From the NCBI RefSeq assembly GCF_914271545.1, contig NZ_CAJZAH010000005.1:1-64000 (forward strand): a DNA stretch of 64,000 bases. The letters run 5' to 3'. Position 1 is the first letter of the stretch. Each line of letters opens with the position of its first letter. Below the pieces are notes generated by a model that ran no database searches, had not been told where the DNA came from, and saw only the letters and a program-made list of their open reading frames with translations. The DNA is from Cupriavidus respiraculi. GTDB lineage: Bacteria > Pseudomonadota > Gammaproteobacteria > Burkholderiales > Burkholderiaceae. Positions 47,306 to 56,053 of this stretch are shown piece after piece. Made by a program: the position numbers and the translations under genes.

Positions 47306-48781
47306 CTACAGCTTCTTCATCAGCACCATCGACTTGCGCTGCCAGTTGTAGAGCTTGCGCTTGTCCTCGGGCAGGTCGTCGACGGTGGCGTGGACGAAGC
47401 CGCGCTTGAGAAACCAGTGCTCCGTGCGCGTGGTGAGCACGAACAGCCGGTCCAGTCCGAGGGCGCGGGCACGGCGCTCGATGCGCTTGAGCAGCCGCTC
47501 GCCGTCGCCGGTGCCCTGCGCCTCGGAGGACACCGTCAGGCAGGCCATCTCGGCCATGCCCTCGCGCGGATAGGGGTAGAGCGCCGCGCAGCCGAACAGC
47601 ACGCCGTCGTGCTCGATCACCGAGAAGTTGCCGATATCGCGCTCGATCAGATGGCGGCCGCGCGGCACCAGCGTGCCGTCGAGCTCCAGCGGGGCGATCA
47701 GCTGCACGATGCCGCCCACGTCGTCCAGCGTGGCTTCGCGCAGGCTCTCCAGGTCGGTGTCGGCCAACATCGTGCCAACGCCGTCGTGCAGGAACAGCTC
47801 GAGCAGCACCGAACCGTCGAGCTGGAAGGGGATCAGGTGGGCGCGCGGCACGCCGCCGCGCAGCGCCTTGACCAGATGCTCCAGGTAGTTGGCGACGTCC
47901 GGCGTCAAATGGTTGTTCTGCAGCCGCTCGACCGCGGTGCGCAGCGACATCTCGGGCATCAGCTTGCCGGTGGCGTCCTGCACGCCGGGCACTTCGGTGA
48001 TGAAGATCAGCTTGTCGGCCTTGAGCATGGTGGCCGTCGCGCTGGCCACGTCCTCCATCGACAGATTGAACGCCTGCCCCGTGGGCGAGAAGCCCAGCGG
48101 CGACAGCAGCACGATCTTGCCGTGCGTCAGCGACATCCGCACCGATTCGACATCGACCTTGCGCACCAGCCCGGTGTGCTGGTAATCGACGCCCTCGACG
48201 ATGCCCACCGGCCGCGCCGTAACGAAGTTGCCGGACACCACGGACAGCTGCGCGCCGGCCATCGGCGTATTGGGCAGGCCCTGGCTGAACGCTGCCTCGA
48301 TATCGAGGCGCAGTTCGCCGGCGGCCTCCTTGGCGCATTCGAGCGCGGCGTTGTCGGTGATGCGCACGCCCGCCTCGAAGCGGGAGGCCACCTGCCGCAG
48401 CGCCAGCTGCTCCTCGACCTGCGGGCGCGAGCCGTGCACCAGCACGATCTGCATGCCCATCGCATGCAGCAGCGCCACGTCGTTGACCAGCGCGTTGAGC
48501 ATGCCGGCCTTGACCAGCTCGCCGCCGAAGGCGATCACGAAGATCTTGCCGCGGAAGGCGTGGATATACGGGGCGACCGCGCGCAGCCAGTCGACGAACT
48601 GCTGCTGGTCGGGGCCGCTGCGCTCGACGGGGTCGGGAGCGGCGACGACGGCGGGCTGGATCGCGGTGGCCAGCATGGCGGGGGTGGGCTGCGCGGCGGC
48701 GCTGTCGGCGGTCGTCGGGGCCGGAGAGACGGGCGATGCGGGGTGGGCCGCGGCGGCGGACGGGTCGGTTGGGGCTTTCAT
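47306..48781 (-). CDS. argA: Amino-acid N-acetyltransferase ArgA with N-terminal extension
   Basis: A 491-residue N-acetylglutamate synthase, first enzyme of arginine synthesis. The amino-acid-kinase-like domain (FRGKIFVIAFGGELV) is followed by a GNAT acetyltransferase domain (MACLTVSSEAQGTGDGERLL). Residues 1-57 are an Ala/Pro/Thr-rich extension not seen in the about 440-residue E. coli enzyme. The ATG at 48781 lies 7 bases from a -10 box on the minus strand, so it may be leaderless. Confidence 0.94.
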   Translation of the reverse strand: MKAPTDPSAAAAHPASPVSPAPTTADSAAAQPTPAMLATAIQPAVVAAPDPVERSGPDQQQFVDWLRAVAPYIHAFRGKIFVIAFGGELVKAGMLNALVNDVALLHAMGMQIVLVHGSRPQVEEQLALRQVASRFEAGVRITDNAALECAKEAAGELRLDIEAAFSQGLPNTPMAGAQLSVVSGNFVTARPVGIVEGVDYQHTGLVRKVDVESVRMSLTHGKIVLLSPLGFSPTGQAFNLSMEDVASATATMLKADKLIFITEVPGVQDATGKLMPEMSLRTAVERLQNNHLTPDVANYLEHLVKALRGGVPRAHLIPFQLDGSVLLELFLHDGVGTMLADTDLESLREATLDDVGGIVQLIAPLELDGTLVPRGRHLIERDIGNFSVIEHDGVLFGCAALYPYPREGMAEMACLTVSSEAQGTGDGERLLKRIERRARALGLDRLFVLTTRTEHWFLKRGFVHATVDDLPEDKRKLYNWQRKSMVLMKKL

Positions 48782-48788
48782 GCGGCGG

Positions 48789-48796
48789 ATTATAAT
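48789..48796. promoter_or_regulatory. Overlapping divergent -10 boxes for argA and hrpA
   Basis: TATAAT for hrpA is at 48791-48796, and TATAAT for argA (minus strand) is at 48794-48789, sharing four base pairs. The two start codons lie 8 bases (hrpA) and 7 bases (argA) from their box. A TTGGGG 16 bp before the hrpA box could be its -35; the argA -35 is unclear (GTGTTC, 16 bp). Confidence 0.7.
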
Positions 48797-48804
48797 CCTG
48801 CCCA

Positions 48805-51800
48805 ATGTCAGAACACCGTCCCGCCAAGCCGTTGCCACCCGGCGCAAAGCCAGCCGCCGAGCCCGGCGCCCGAGCCGCCCGGCCAGGCGCCAACCCCGGC
48901 GCCCCGCAAGCCCGGCCACCGTCCGCCAAGCCCCAGCAGCCCCGACCGCCCCGGCCGTCCGCGCAGGATGCCGCGCAGGCCGGCGCCGCCAGTTCGCCTC
49001 GTCCGCCTCGTCCGCCTCGTTCTGCGCTCCCCGCCGGATCGCCTCGCCCCGCCGGCGCGCCCGACGCACGCGGCCCGCGCGCGCCGCGTCCGCCGCGGGC
49101 CGCCAATCCGCTGCCGCCGATCACCTTTCCCGAGGCTTTGCCGGTATCGGCGCGCCGCGACGAGATCGCGCAGGCGCTGCTGGCCAACCAGGTGGTGATC
49201 GTCTCGGGCGAGACCGGCTCGGGCAAGACCACGCAGCTGCCCAAGATCTGCCTGTCGATCGGCCGCGGTCCCGGCACCGGCGAGCGCGCCGGGCAGGGTG
49301 GCCTGATCGGGCATACGCAGCCGCGGCGCATCGCGGCGACCTCGACGGCCAAGCGCATCGCGCAGGAGCTCGGCTCGCCGGTGGGCGAGCACGTCGGCTA
49401 CCAGGTGCGCTTCAACGACACCATGTCGCCCGGCGCCTCGGTCAAGCTGATGACCGACGGCATCCTGCTGGCCGAGACGCAGACCGATCCGCTGCTGCGC
49501 GCCTACGACACCATCATCATCGACGAGGCGCACGAGCGCAGCCTCAACATCGATTTCCTGCTGGGCTATCTGAAGCAGATCCTGCCGCGACGGCCGGACC
49601 TGAAGCTGATCATCACCTCGGCCACCATCGATGCACGGCGCTTCGCCGAACACTTCGGCACCGCGGACAAGCCCGCGCCGGTGATCGAGGTCAGCGGCCG
49701 GCTGTATCCGGTCGAGATCCGCTACCGGCCCATCGAGAGCGATGCGCCGGCACCGGGTCAGGGCGGCGCACAGGGCGCGCCGTCGAAGACCACGCAGAAG
49801 GACAGGGACCGCGATCTCTACGACGGCCTGGTCGACGCCGTCGACGAGCTGTGCCGGCTGGGCCCGGGCGACGTGCTGGTGTTCCTGCCCGGCGAGCGCG
49901 AGATCCGCGAGGCCGCCGAGGCGCTGCGCAAGCACCATCCGCCCCATACCGAGATCCTGCCGCTGTTCGCGCGGCTGTCGGTGCAGGAGCAGGAGCGCGT
50001 GTTCCGCCCCTCGAACACCCGCCGCATCGTGCTGGCCACCAATGTGGCCGAGACCTCGCTGACGGTGCCGGGCATCCGCTACGTCGTCGATACGGGCCTG
50101 GCGCGCGTCAAGCGCTATTCGTACCGCAACAAGGTCGAGCAGCTGCAGATCGAACCGATCTCGCAGGCCGCCGCCAACCAGCGCGCGGGCCGCTGCGGCC
50201 GCGTGGCGGACGGCGTCTGCATCCGGCTGTACGACGAGACCGACTTCGCCGGCCGGGCGCGCTTCACCGACCCGGAAATCCTGCGTTCGTCGCTGGCGGC
50301 CGTGATCCTGCGCATGAAGGCGCTGCGGCTGACCGAGATCGAGTCCTTTCCGTTTATCGAGCCGCCGCTGGGCCGGGCCATCGCCGATGGCTACCAGCTG
50401 CTGCAGGAGCTGGGCGCGGTCGACGACGCCAACGCGCTGACGCCGACGGGCCGCCAGCTGGCCAAGCTGCCCCTGGACCCGCGCGTGGGCCGCATGATCC
50501 TGGCCGCGCGCGAGCAGCACTGCCTGCGCGAGGTGCTCGTGATCGCCAGCGCGCTGTCGGTGCAGGACCCGCGCGACCGTCCGCAGGAAGCCCAGGAAGC
50601 CGCCGACCAGGCGCATCGCAAGTTCATGGACGAGCGCTCCGAATTCCTCGGCTGGGTCAAGCTGTGGAAGTGGTTCGAGGAGGCCGTCGCGCACAAGAAG
50701 AGCAATCGCCAGCTGCAGGACCAGTGCCGGGCCAACTTCCTGTCGCACGTGCGGCTGCGGGAATGGCGCGACGTGCATTCGCAGCTGCTGACCACCGTGG
50801 CCGAGCAGGGCTGGAAGCTCAACGACAGCGAGCCGACCTACGAGCAGGTCCACAAGGCGCTGCTGACGGGGCTGCTGGGCAACGTGGGCCTGAAGCTGGA
50901 GGAAGCCGACGGCCGCGGCCGGGAATACCTGGGCGCGCGCGGCATCAAGTTCCACCTGTGGCCCGGCTCGCTGATCGCGCGCAAGGTGGGCCGCTGGATC
51001 GTCGCGGCGGAGCTGGTCGAGACCAGCCGGCTGTTCGCCCGCACGCTGGCGAAGATCGAGCCGGACTGGCTGGAGCAGGTCGGCCGCCATCTGCTGAAGG
51101 TCAGCTGGAGCGAGCCGCACTGGGAAAAGAAGGCGGGGCAGGTGCTGGCGCTGGAGCGGGCCACGCTGTACGGGCTGGTCGTGTACCAGCATCGCCGCGT
51201 CCACTACGGGCCGATGAACCCGGCCGAGGCGCGCGAGATCTTCCTCCGGCGGGCGCTGGTCGAAGGCGAGTTCGATACGAAGCTGCCGTTCTACGCGCAC
51301 AACCAGCGCTTGCGGCGCGAGATCGAAAACCTGGAACACAAGTCGCGCCGGCAGGACGTGCTGGTCGACGACGAGCTGATCTATGCCTTCTACGACCGGC
51401 TGGTGCCCGCCGACGTCAATCAGCAGACCGCCTTCGAGGCGTGGTACCAGAAGGCCAGCGCGCAGGACCGCAAGCTGCTGTACCTGAACCGCGACGAACT
51501 GATGCGGCACGAGGCCGCCGGCATCACCACCGACCTGTTCCCGAAGGTGCTGCCGGTGGCCGGCGTCGACATGGCGCTGACCTACCACTTCGAGCCGGGC
51601 AGCCACCGCGACGGCGTGACGATGGCCGTGCCGTTGTACGCGCTGAACCAGGTGCGGCCCGAGCGCACCGAATGGCTGGTGCCGGGCATGATCAAGGAAA
51701 AGGTGCACCTGCTGCTGAAGTCTCTGCCGCAGAAGCTGCGCCGGCATTGCGTGCCGCTGCCCGACTACGCGGCCGGCTTCGTCGACCGGCAGCCCTTCGG

Positions 51801-52914
51801 CGAGGGCGAGCTGATCGACGTGCTGATCGCCGATATCCGCGAGCAGACCGGCACGCAGGTCAAGCGCGCGGACTTCAAGCTCGAAACGCTGCCGGCGCAC
51901 CACTTCATGAACTTCAAGGTCATCGACGAGCATGGCCGGCAGCTGGACATGGGCCGCAACCTGGCCCAGCTGCGCGCGGAGCTCGGCGGGCAGGCGCAGC
52001 AGTCGTTCCAGAACATCGTGGCCGCCGATACGCCGGCAGCCGAGGCCGGCCAGTACGAAGGCCTGACCGCATGGACGTTCGGCGAACTGCCGGAGCTGCT
52101 GGAGATCCGCAAGGGCAACCAGCGCCTGTACGGCTATCCCGCGCTGGTGGACCGCGGCGACCATTGCGACGTCGAGGTGTTCGACGATCCGCAGGAAGCC
52201 GAGCGCATCCACTACGCCGGCCTGCGCCGGCTGTTCGCGCTGCAGCTGCGCGAGCAGATCAAGTTCGTGCAGAAAAACATTCCCGGCCTGTCGCAGATGG
52301 CCATGCAGTACATGACGCTGGGCACGCAGGACATGCTGCGGGACCAGATCGTGACGCTGGCGCTGGAGCGGGCCTGCATGCAGGCCCCGCTGCCGCGCAA
52401 CGACGCCGAATTCGCGGCGCGCAAGGACGAGGGCAAGACGCGGCTGTCGCTGCTGGCGCAGGAGATCGCGCGGCTGGCGGCGGCCATCCTGGCCGAGTAC
52501 ATGGGGCTGCCGCGCAAGCTGCTGCAGGCCAAGCCGTTTCCCGCGGCGCATGCCGACATGGAGGCCCAGCTCGGGCGGCTGATGGGCAAGCATTTCCTGG
52601 CCGATACGCCGTACGGCCAGCTGGTGCACTTCCCGCGCTACCTGAAGGGCATCGCCATGCGGATCGACAAGCTCAAGGGCGATCCGGGGCGCGACGCCCA
52701 GCGCCTGCAGGAGATGGCGCCGCTCATCCAGCAATGGCAGCGCGCCGAGAAGCAGCTGCGCAGCCAGGGCAGGGGCGTGGAGGACGCGCGCCTGGACGAG
52801 TTCCGCTGGATGCTGGAGGAGCTGCGGATCGCCCTGTTCGCCCAAGAGCTGCGCACCCCGGTGCCGATGTCGGTCAAGCGCCTGCAGAAGGTGTGGGAGT
52901 CGATGCAGCGCTAG
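48805..52914 (+). CDS. hrpA: ATP-dependent RNA helicase HrpA
   Basis: A 1369-residue DEAH-box helicase, close to the usual 1300. A Pro/Ala-rich N-terminus (residues 1-105) precedes the helicase core, with Walker A GETGSGKT at 135-142, DEAH in IIIDEAHERS near 235, and the motif VI region QRAGRCGRV. HA2 and OB-fold domains and a long C-terminal DUF3418-type region follow. In E. coli it rescues collided ribosomes. Start codon 8 bases behind a -10 box and no Shine-Dalgarno; it may be read from a leaderless mRNA. Confidence 0.95.
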   Translation: MSEHRPAKPLPPGAKPAAEPGARAARPGANPGAPQARPPSAKPQQPRPPRPSAQDAAQAGAASSPRPPRPPRSALPAGSPRPAGAPDARGPRAPRPPRAANPLPPITFPEALPVSARRDEIAQALLANQVVIVSGETGSGKTTQLPKICLSIGRGPGTGERAGQGGLIGHTQPRRIAATSTAKRIAQELGSPVGEHVGYQVRFNDTMSPGASVKLMTDGILLAETQTDPLLRAYDTIIIDEAHERSLNIDFLLGYLKQILPRRPDLKLIITSATIDARRFAEHFGTADKPAPVIEVSGRLYPVEIRYRPIESDAPAPGQGGAQGAPSKTTQKDRDRDLYDGLVDAVDELCRLGPGDVLVFLPGEREIREAAEALRKHHPPHTEILPLFARLSVQEQERVFRPSNTRRIVLATNVAETSLTVPGIRYVVDTGLARVKRYSYRNKVEQLQIEPISQAAANQRAGRCGRVADGVCIRLYDETDFAGRARFTDPEILRSSLAAVILRMKALRLTEIESFPFIEPPLGRAIADGYQLLQELGAVDDANALTPTGRQLAKLPLDPRVGRMILAAREQHCLREVLVIASALSVQDPRDRPQEAQEAADQAHRKFMDERSEFLGWVKLWKWFEEAVAHKKSNRQLQDQCRANFLSHVRLREWRDVHSQLLTTVAEQGWKLNDSEPTYEQVHKALLTGLLGNVGLKLEEADGRGREYLGARGIKFHLWPGSLIARKVGRWIVAAELVETSRLFARTLAKIEPDWLEQVGRHLLKVSWSEPHWEKKAGQVLALERATLYGLVVYQHRRVHYGPMNPAEAREIFLRRALVEGEFDTKLPFYAHNQRLRREIENLEHKSRRQDVLVDDELIYAFYDRLVPADVNQQTAFEAWYQKASAQDRKLLYLNRDELMRHEAAGITTDLFPKVLPVAGVDMALTYHFEPGSHRDGVTMAVPLYALNQVRPERTEWLVPGMIKEKVHLLLKSLPQKLRRHCVPLPDYAAGFVDRQPFGEGELIDVLIADIREQTGTQVKRADFKLETLPAHHFMNFKVIDEHGRQLDMGRNLAQLRAELGGQAQQSFQNIVAADTPAAEAGQYEGLTAWTFGELPELLEIRKGNQRLYGYPALVDRGDHCDVEVFDDPQEAERIHYAGLRRLFALQLREQIKFVQKNIPGLSQMAMQYMTLGTQDMLRDQIVTLALERACMQAPLPRNDAEFAARKDEGKTRLSLLAQEIARLAAAILAEYMGLPRKLLQAKPFPAAHADMEAQLGRLMGKHFLADTPYGQLVHFPRYLKGIAMRIDKLKGDPGRDAQRLQEMAPLIQQWQRAEKQLRSQGRGVEDARLDEFRWMLEELRIALFAQELRTPVPMSVKRLQKVWESMQR

Positions 52915-53017
52915 GCCGGGAGGGAGCCGGCGACGACGGCCAAGGGCGGTTGTCGCGCGCTTACGACGCCCGGCATCCGGGTTTGCGACAGGTCATCGGA
53001 ACGCGATGTTCAGCCGT

Positions 53018-53023
53018 TAGAAT
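53018..53023 (+). promoter_or_regulatory. -10 box (TAGAAT) before the propeller operon
   Basis: TAGAAT lies 88 bases before the propeller gene in the 197-bp gap after hrpA. No convincing -35 at 16-18 bp. Confidence 0.45.
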
Positions 53024-53111
53024 GCCTGTCCCGCAGACGGCCACAGCGGGCCCGCCGCGGTCCGCCGTGGCGGCTTACGGCCGCAGATCTTTCCCTTCTC
53101 GTTCCATCCCT

Positions 53112-54098
53112 ATGTCCGCATTGCGTCGTGTTGTTGCAGCCGTTGTTTCGGCCGGCTCCCTGGTAGTGGCTTTGCTTCCGGCCCCGGCCCTCGCGGAAGT
53201 GGTGGTGGTGCTCAATTCCGGTGATGCCAGCGTCACGCTGATCGACCGGGACACGCAGAAGGTGCTGGAGACCTTTCCGGTCGGCAAGGAGCCCCACCAC
53301 CTGATCGCGACGCCGGACAACAAGTCGCTGATCGTCGCCAACGCGGTCGGCAACGACCTGGTGCTGCTGGACCCGGTCACGGGCAAGGTGCAGCAGCGCG
53401 TGGCCGATATCGACGATCCTTACCAGATCGGCTTCTCCCCCGACCAGAAGTGGTTCGTGGTGACCGGCAACCGCCTGGATCGCGTCGATCTGTACCGCTG
53501 GGACGGCAAGGCGCTGAAGATGGCCAGGCAGCTGCCGCTGGCCAAGACGCCCAGCCACGTCGCCTTCACCGACGACAGCCGCATCGCCTTCGTCACGCTG
53601 CAGGACTCCAACGAGGTGGTCGCCATCGACCTGCCGACGCAGACGGTGATGTGGCGCATGGAGGCGGGCTCGGCGCCGGCCGGCATCTGGGTCACGCCGG
53701 ACCAGAAGTACCTGCTGGTGGGCATGACCGGGGCCGACTACGTGGCCGTGATCGACTGGCGCGCCCGCACGGTGGTCAAGCAGATCCAGACCGGCAAGGG
53801 CGCGCACAACTTCCGCGCGCTCGGCGACCGCCGCCACCTGTTCCTGAGCAACCGTGTCTCCGGCACCATCAGCATCATCGACCAGCAATCGCTTTCCAAG
53901 GTGGGCGATATCACCGGACTGCTGCCCGGCCCCGACGACATGGAGCTGAGCGCCGACGGGAAGACCCTGTGGGTGACGTTCCGCTGGGCGCGCGCGGTAG
54001 GCGTGATCGACGTGCCGTCGCGCAAGCTGATGAAGACCATCAAGGTCGGCAAGTCCCCGCACGGCATCTATTTCCGTACGCGCGCGCCGCTGTACTAG
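53112..54098 (+). CDS. Secreted YVTN-family beta-propeller protein (YncE-like)
   Basis: A 328-residue secreted protein. Residues 1-28 are a signal peptide (cleavage after ALA). The rest is a seven-bladed-type propeller of repeats such as VVVLNSGDASVTLIDRDTQK, KSLIVANAVGNDLVLLDPVTGK and RHLFLSNRVSGTISIID. Proteins of this class bind DNA, cofactors or other proteins in the periplasm, and none of these is decided here. It is first in a tight operon: the deacetylase starts 9 bp after it and the hydroxylase overlaps the deacetylase. Confidence 0.88.
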   Translation: MSALRRVVAAVVSAGSLVVALLPAPALAEVVVVLNSGDASVTLIDRDTQKVLETFPVGKEPHHLIATPDNKSLIVANAVGNDLVLLDPVTGKVQQRVADIDDPYQIGFSPDQKWFVVTGNRLDRVDLYRWDGKALKMARQLPLAKTPSHVAFTDDSRIAFVTLQDSNEVVAIDLPTQTVMWRMEAGSAPAGIWVTPDQKYLLVGMTGADYVAVIDWRARTVVKQIQTGKGAHNFRALGDRRHLFLSNRVSGTISIIDQQSLSKVGDITGLLPGPDDMELSADGKTLWVTFRWARAVGVIDVPSRKLMKTIKVGKSPHGIYFRTRAPLY

Positions 54099-54107
54099 AG
54101 GCCAGCC

Positions 54108-54998
54108 ATGCAAGCCGCCCACGGGCCTCGTACCACGTTGCCGCGCCGGCTGCTGGCTGGTGCGGCGGGCCTGCTCGCTTCCGCCGCGCTCATGGTTTCC
54201 GCCGTTGCCGCGGCGGCGGCCCCGGCTGCCGCGCCGAAGGGCGCCTGTCCCGCCGGCACCCTGTACCTGACTTTCGACACCGGCAGCATGAGCCAGGCGG
54301 CGCTGATCGCCGACGTGCTGCGCCGCCATCGCGTGCCGGCCACGTTCTTCCTGGCCAACGAGCCCACCGTGCGCCAGGACCATTCGCTGGATCCTTCCTG
54401 GGCCGGCTACTGGCGCGGGCTGGTCGCCGACGGCCACCTGTTCGGCTCGCACACTTTCGACCACGTCTACCTGCGTTCCGCGCGCGACGGCAAGGTGACC
54501 ATGCGCCCGCAGTTCGGCCCCGGCGCCGGCCGCGATGTCGCGATGGACGCCGCCTCGTTCTGCGCGGAGCTGAACCGCAGCGCCGAGGCCTTCGAAGGCA
54601 TGACCGGCGCCAGGCTGGCGCCGCTGTGGCGCGCGCCCGGCGGCCGCACCGCGCCGGCGACGCTGGCCTGGGCCGAGCAATGCGGCTACCGGCATGTCGG
54701 CTGGGCCGACGCCGGCTTCCTGGGGGACGAGCTGGACTCGGCGCGCTACCCGAACGCCAGGCTGCTGGAGCGTGCCCTGGCCAATCTGCGCGATGGCGAT
54801 ATCGCCATGGCGCACCTGGGCATCTGGTCGCGCAAGGATCCCTGGGCGCCCGCCGTGCTCGAGCCGCTGGTCACCGGCCTGCAGCGCAAGGGCTTCTGCT
54901 TTGCCACGCTGCGCGCGCATCCGGCGTACCGCGACTGGTTCGCCCGGCAGCAGGCGCGGCCGCGCGATGTACCCGGCAAAGAGGAAACACGCCGATGA
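54108..54998 (+). CDS. Polysaccharide deacetylase (NodB) family protein, altered metal motif
   Basis: A 296-residue secreted protein. A signal peptide of about 38 residues leads into a NodB-type domain. The first motif reads LTFDTGSM: the usual metal-binding second Asp of TFDDG is a Thr. The second motif is SHTFDH (His-x3-His). RAPGGRTAP and the C-terminal region also fit the family. It may deacetylate a peptidoglycan, chitin-like or other acetylated sugar, but the changed metal site makes activity uncertain. It lies between the propeller and the hydroxylase genes. Confidence 0.85.
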   Translation: MQAAHGPRTTLPRRLLAGAAGLLASAALMVSAVAAAAAPAAAPKGACPAGTLYLTFDTGSMSQAALIADVLRRHRVPATFFLANEPTVRQDHSLDPSWAGYWRGLVADGHLFGSHTFDHVYLRSARDGKVTMRPQFGPGAGRDVAMDAASFCAELNRSAEAFEGMTGARLAPLWRAPGGRTAPATLAWAEQCGYRHVGWADAGFLGDELDSARYPNARLLERALANLRDGDIAMAHLGIWSRKDPWAPAVLEPLVTGLQRKGFCFATLRAHPAYRDWFARQQARPRDVPGKEETRR

Positions 54999-55969
54999 TC
55001 GAGACGCTGGAAACATGGTTTGGCGAGCTGGAAGGCACGCTGTTCCAGGACATCATCCTGCCGGTGGTCTATCAGCTCGGGTTTGGCGGCTATGCGGAGG
55101 AGGCTTTCACCGGCACCGAGTGGCTGCTGGTGGGGCTGATCCAGATCGCCGTGATGTTCCTGATCCTCGGGCCGCTGGAGCGGCTGCGCCCCGTCGAGCC
55201 CGTGACCGACCGCGCCGCCATCCGCACCGACATGCTCTACACGGCCATCCACCGGCTCGGGCTGTTCCGGCTGGCGATGTTCTTCGTGCTCGGCCCGACG
55301 ATGGACTGGGTCGAAGGGCATCTGCGCCTGCTGGGCTGGCAGCGGATCAACGTCGAGGACTGGTGGCCCGGCGTGACCTCGATCCCGCTGGTCAGCTTCT
55401 GCGTCTACCTGCTGCTGTTCGACCTGCTGGACTACTGGTACCACCGCATGTCGCACACCTGGCGCTGGTGGTGGAGCCTGCATGCGCTGCACCACAGCCA
55501 GCGGCAGATGACGGTATGGAGCGACAACCGCAACCACCTGCTCGACGACCTGCTGCGCGACGCGGTATTCGCCGTGGTGGCGCTGGCCGTGGGCGTGGAG
55601 CCGTCGCAGTACGTGGTGCTGGTCGCCCTGTCGCAGTTGCTGCAGAGCCTGCAGCATGCCAACCTGCGGCTGCATTTCGGCCGCATCGGCGAGCGCCTGC
55701 TGATCTCGCCGCGCTTTCACCGGACCCATCACGCGGTGGGGGTCGGCCACGAGGCCAGCGGCCAGCCGCAACGTCTGGGCGGCTGCAACTTCGGCGCGAT
55801 CTTCCCGTGGTGGGACATGATGTTCGGCACCGCGCGGTTCGCCGACGGGTATCACGCCACGGGCATCCGCGACCAGCTGCCGCCGCCGGTCGGGCGCGGC
55901 CGCGACTACGGGGCCGGCTTCCTGCGGCAGCAGTGGTATGGGCTGAAGCGGCTGCTGGGACGCGGTTGA
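54995..55969 (+). CDS. Fatty acid hydroxylase / sterol desaturase family membrane protein
   Basis: A 324-residue membrane enzyme with the histidine-box signature of the family. The boxes are HRMSH (H150, H154), HALHH (H163, H166, H167) and HRTHH (H242, H245, H246); these bind a di-iron centre. At least four hydrophobic segments precede or separate the boxes. It may hydroxylate or desaturate a lipid. Its ATG overlaps the deacetylase stop (ATGA at 54995-54998), so it is translationally coupled. Substrate unknown. Confidence 0.88.
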   Translation: MIETLETWFGELEGTLFQDIILPVVYQLGFGGYAEEAFTGTEWLLVGLIQIAVMFLILGPLERLRPVEPVTDRAAIRTDMLYTAIHRLGLFRLAMFFVLGPTMDWVEGHLRLLGWQRINVEDWWPGVTSIPLVSFCVYLLLFDLLDYWYHRMSHTWRWWWSLHALHHSQRQMTVWSDNRNHLLDDLLRDAVFAVVALAVGVEPSQYVVLVALSQLLQSLQHANLRLHFGRIGERLLISPRFHRTHHAVGVGHEASGQPQRLGGCNFGAIFPWWDMMFGTARFADGYHATGIRDQLPPPVGRGRDYGAGFLRQQWYGLKRLLGRG

Positions 55970-56053
55970 GGACGGCCGGCGGATGTGACGTGTGCTAGTC
56001 TGTCCGTCCGGTTGTTCTCCTTTCCGCTGTTCCCCTTCCTGACGTCGAAGCGC

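Noticed and set aside
48808-52845. Very long open frame on the minus strand opposite hrpA (over 1300 codons)
   Set aside because: High GC content leaves few stops in the antisense frame. The sequence is rich in Arg, Gln and His runs, has no known domain and no ribosome-binding site, and hrpA is clearly the real gene.
48201-53111. Continuous frame reaching far upstream of the propeller gene
   Set aside because: It runs in an unused frame through argA and hrpA. The signal peptide and family start place the true start at 53112.
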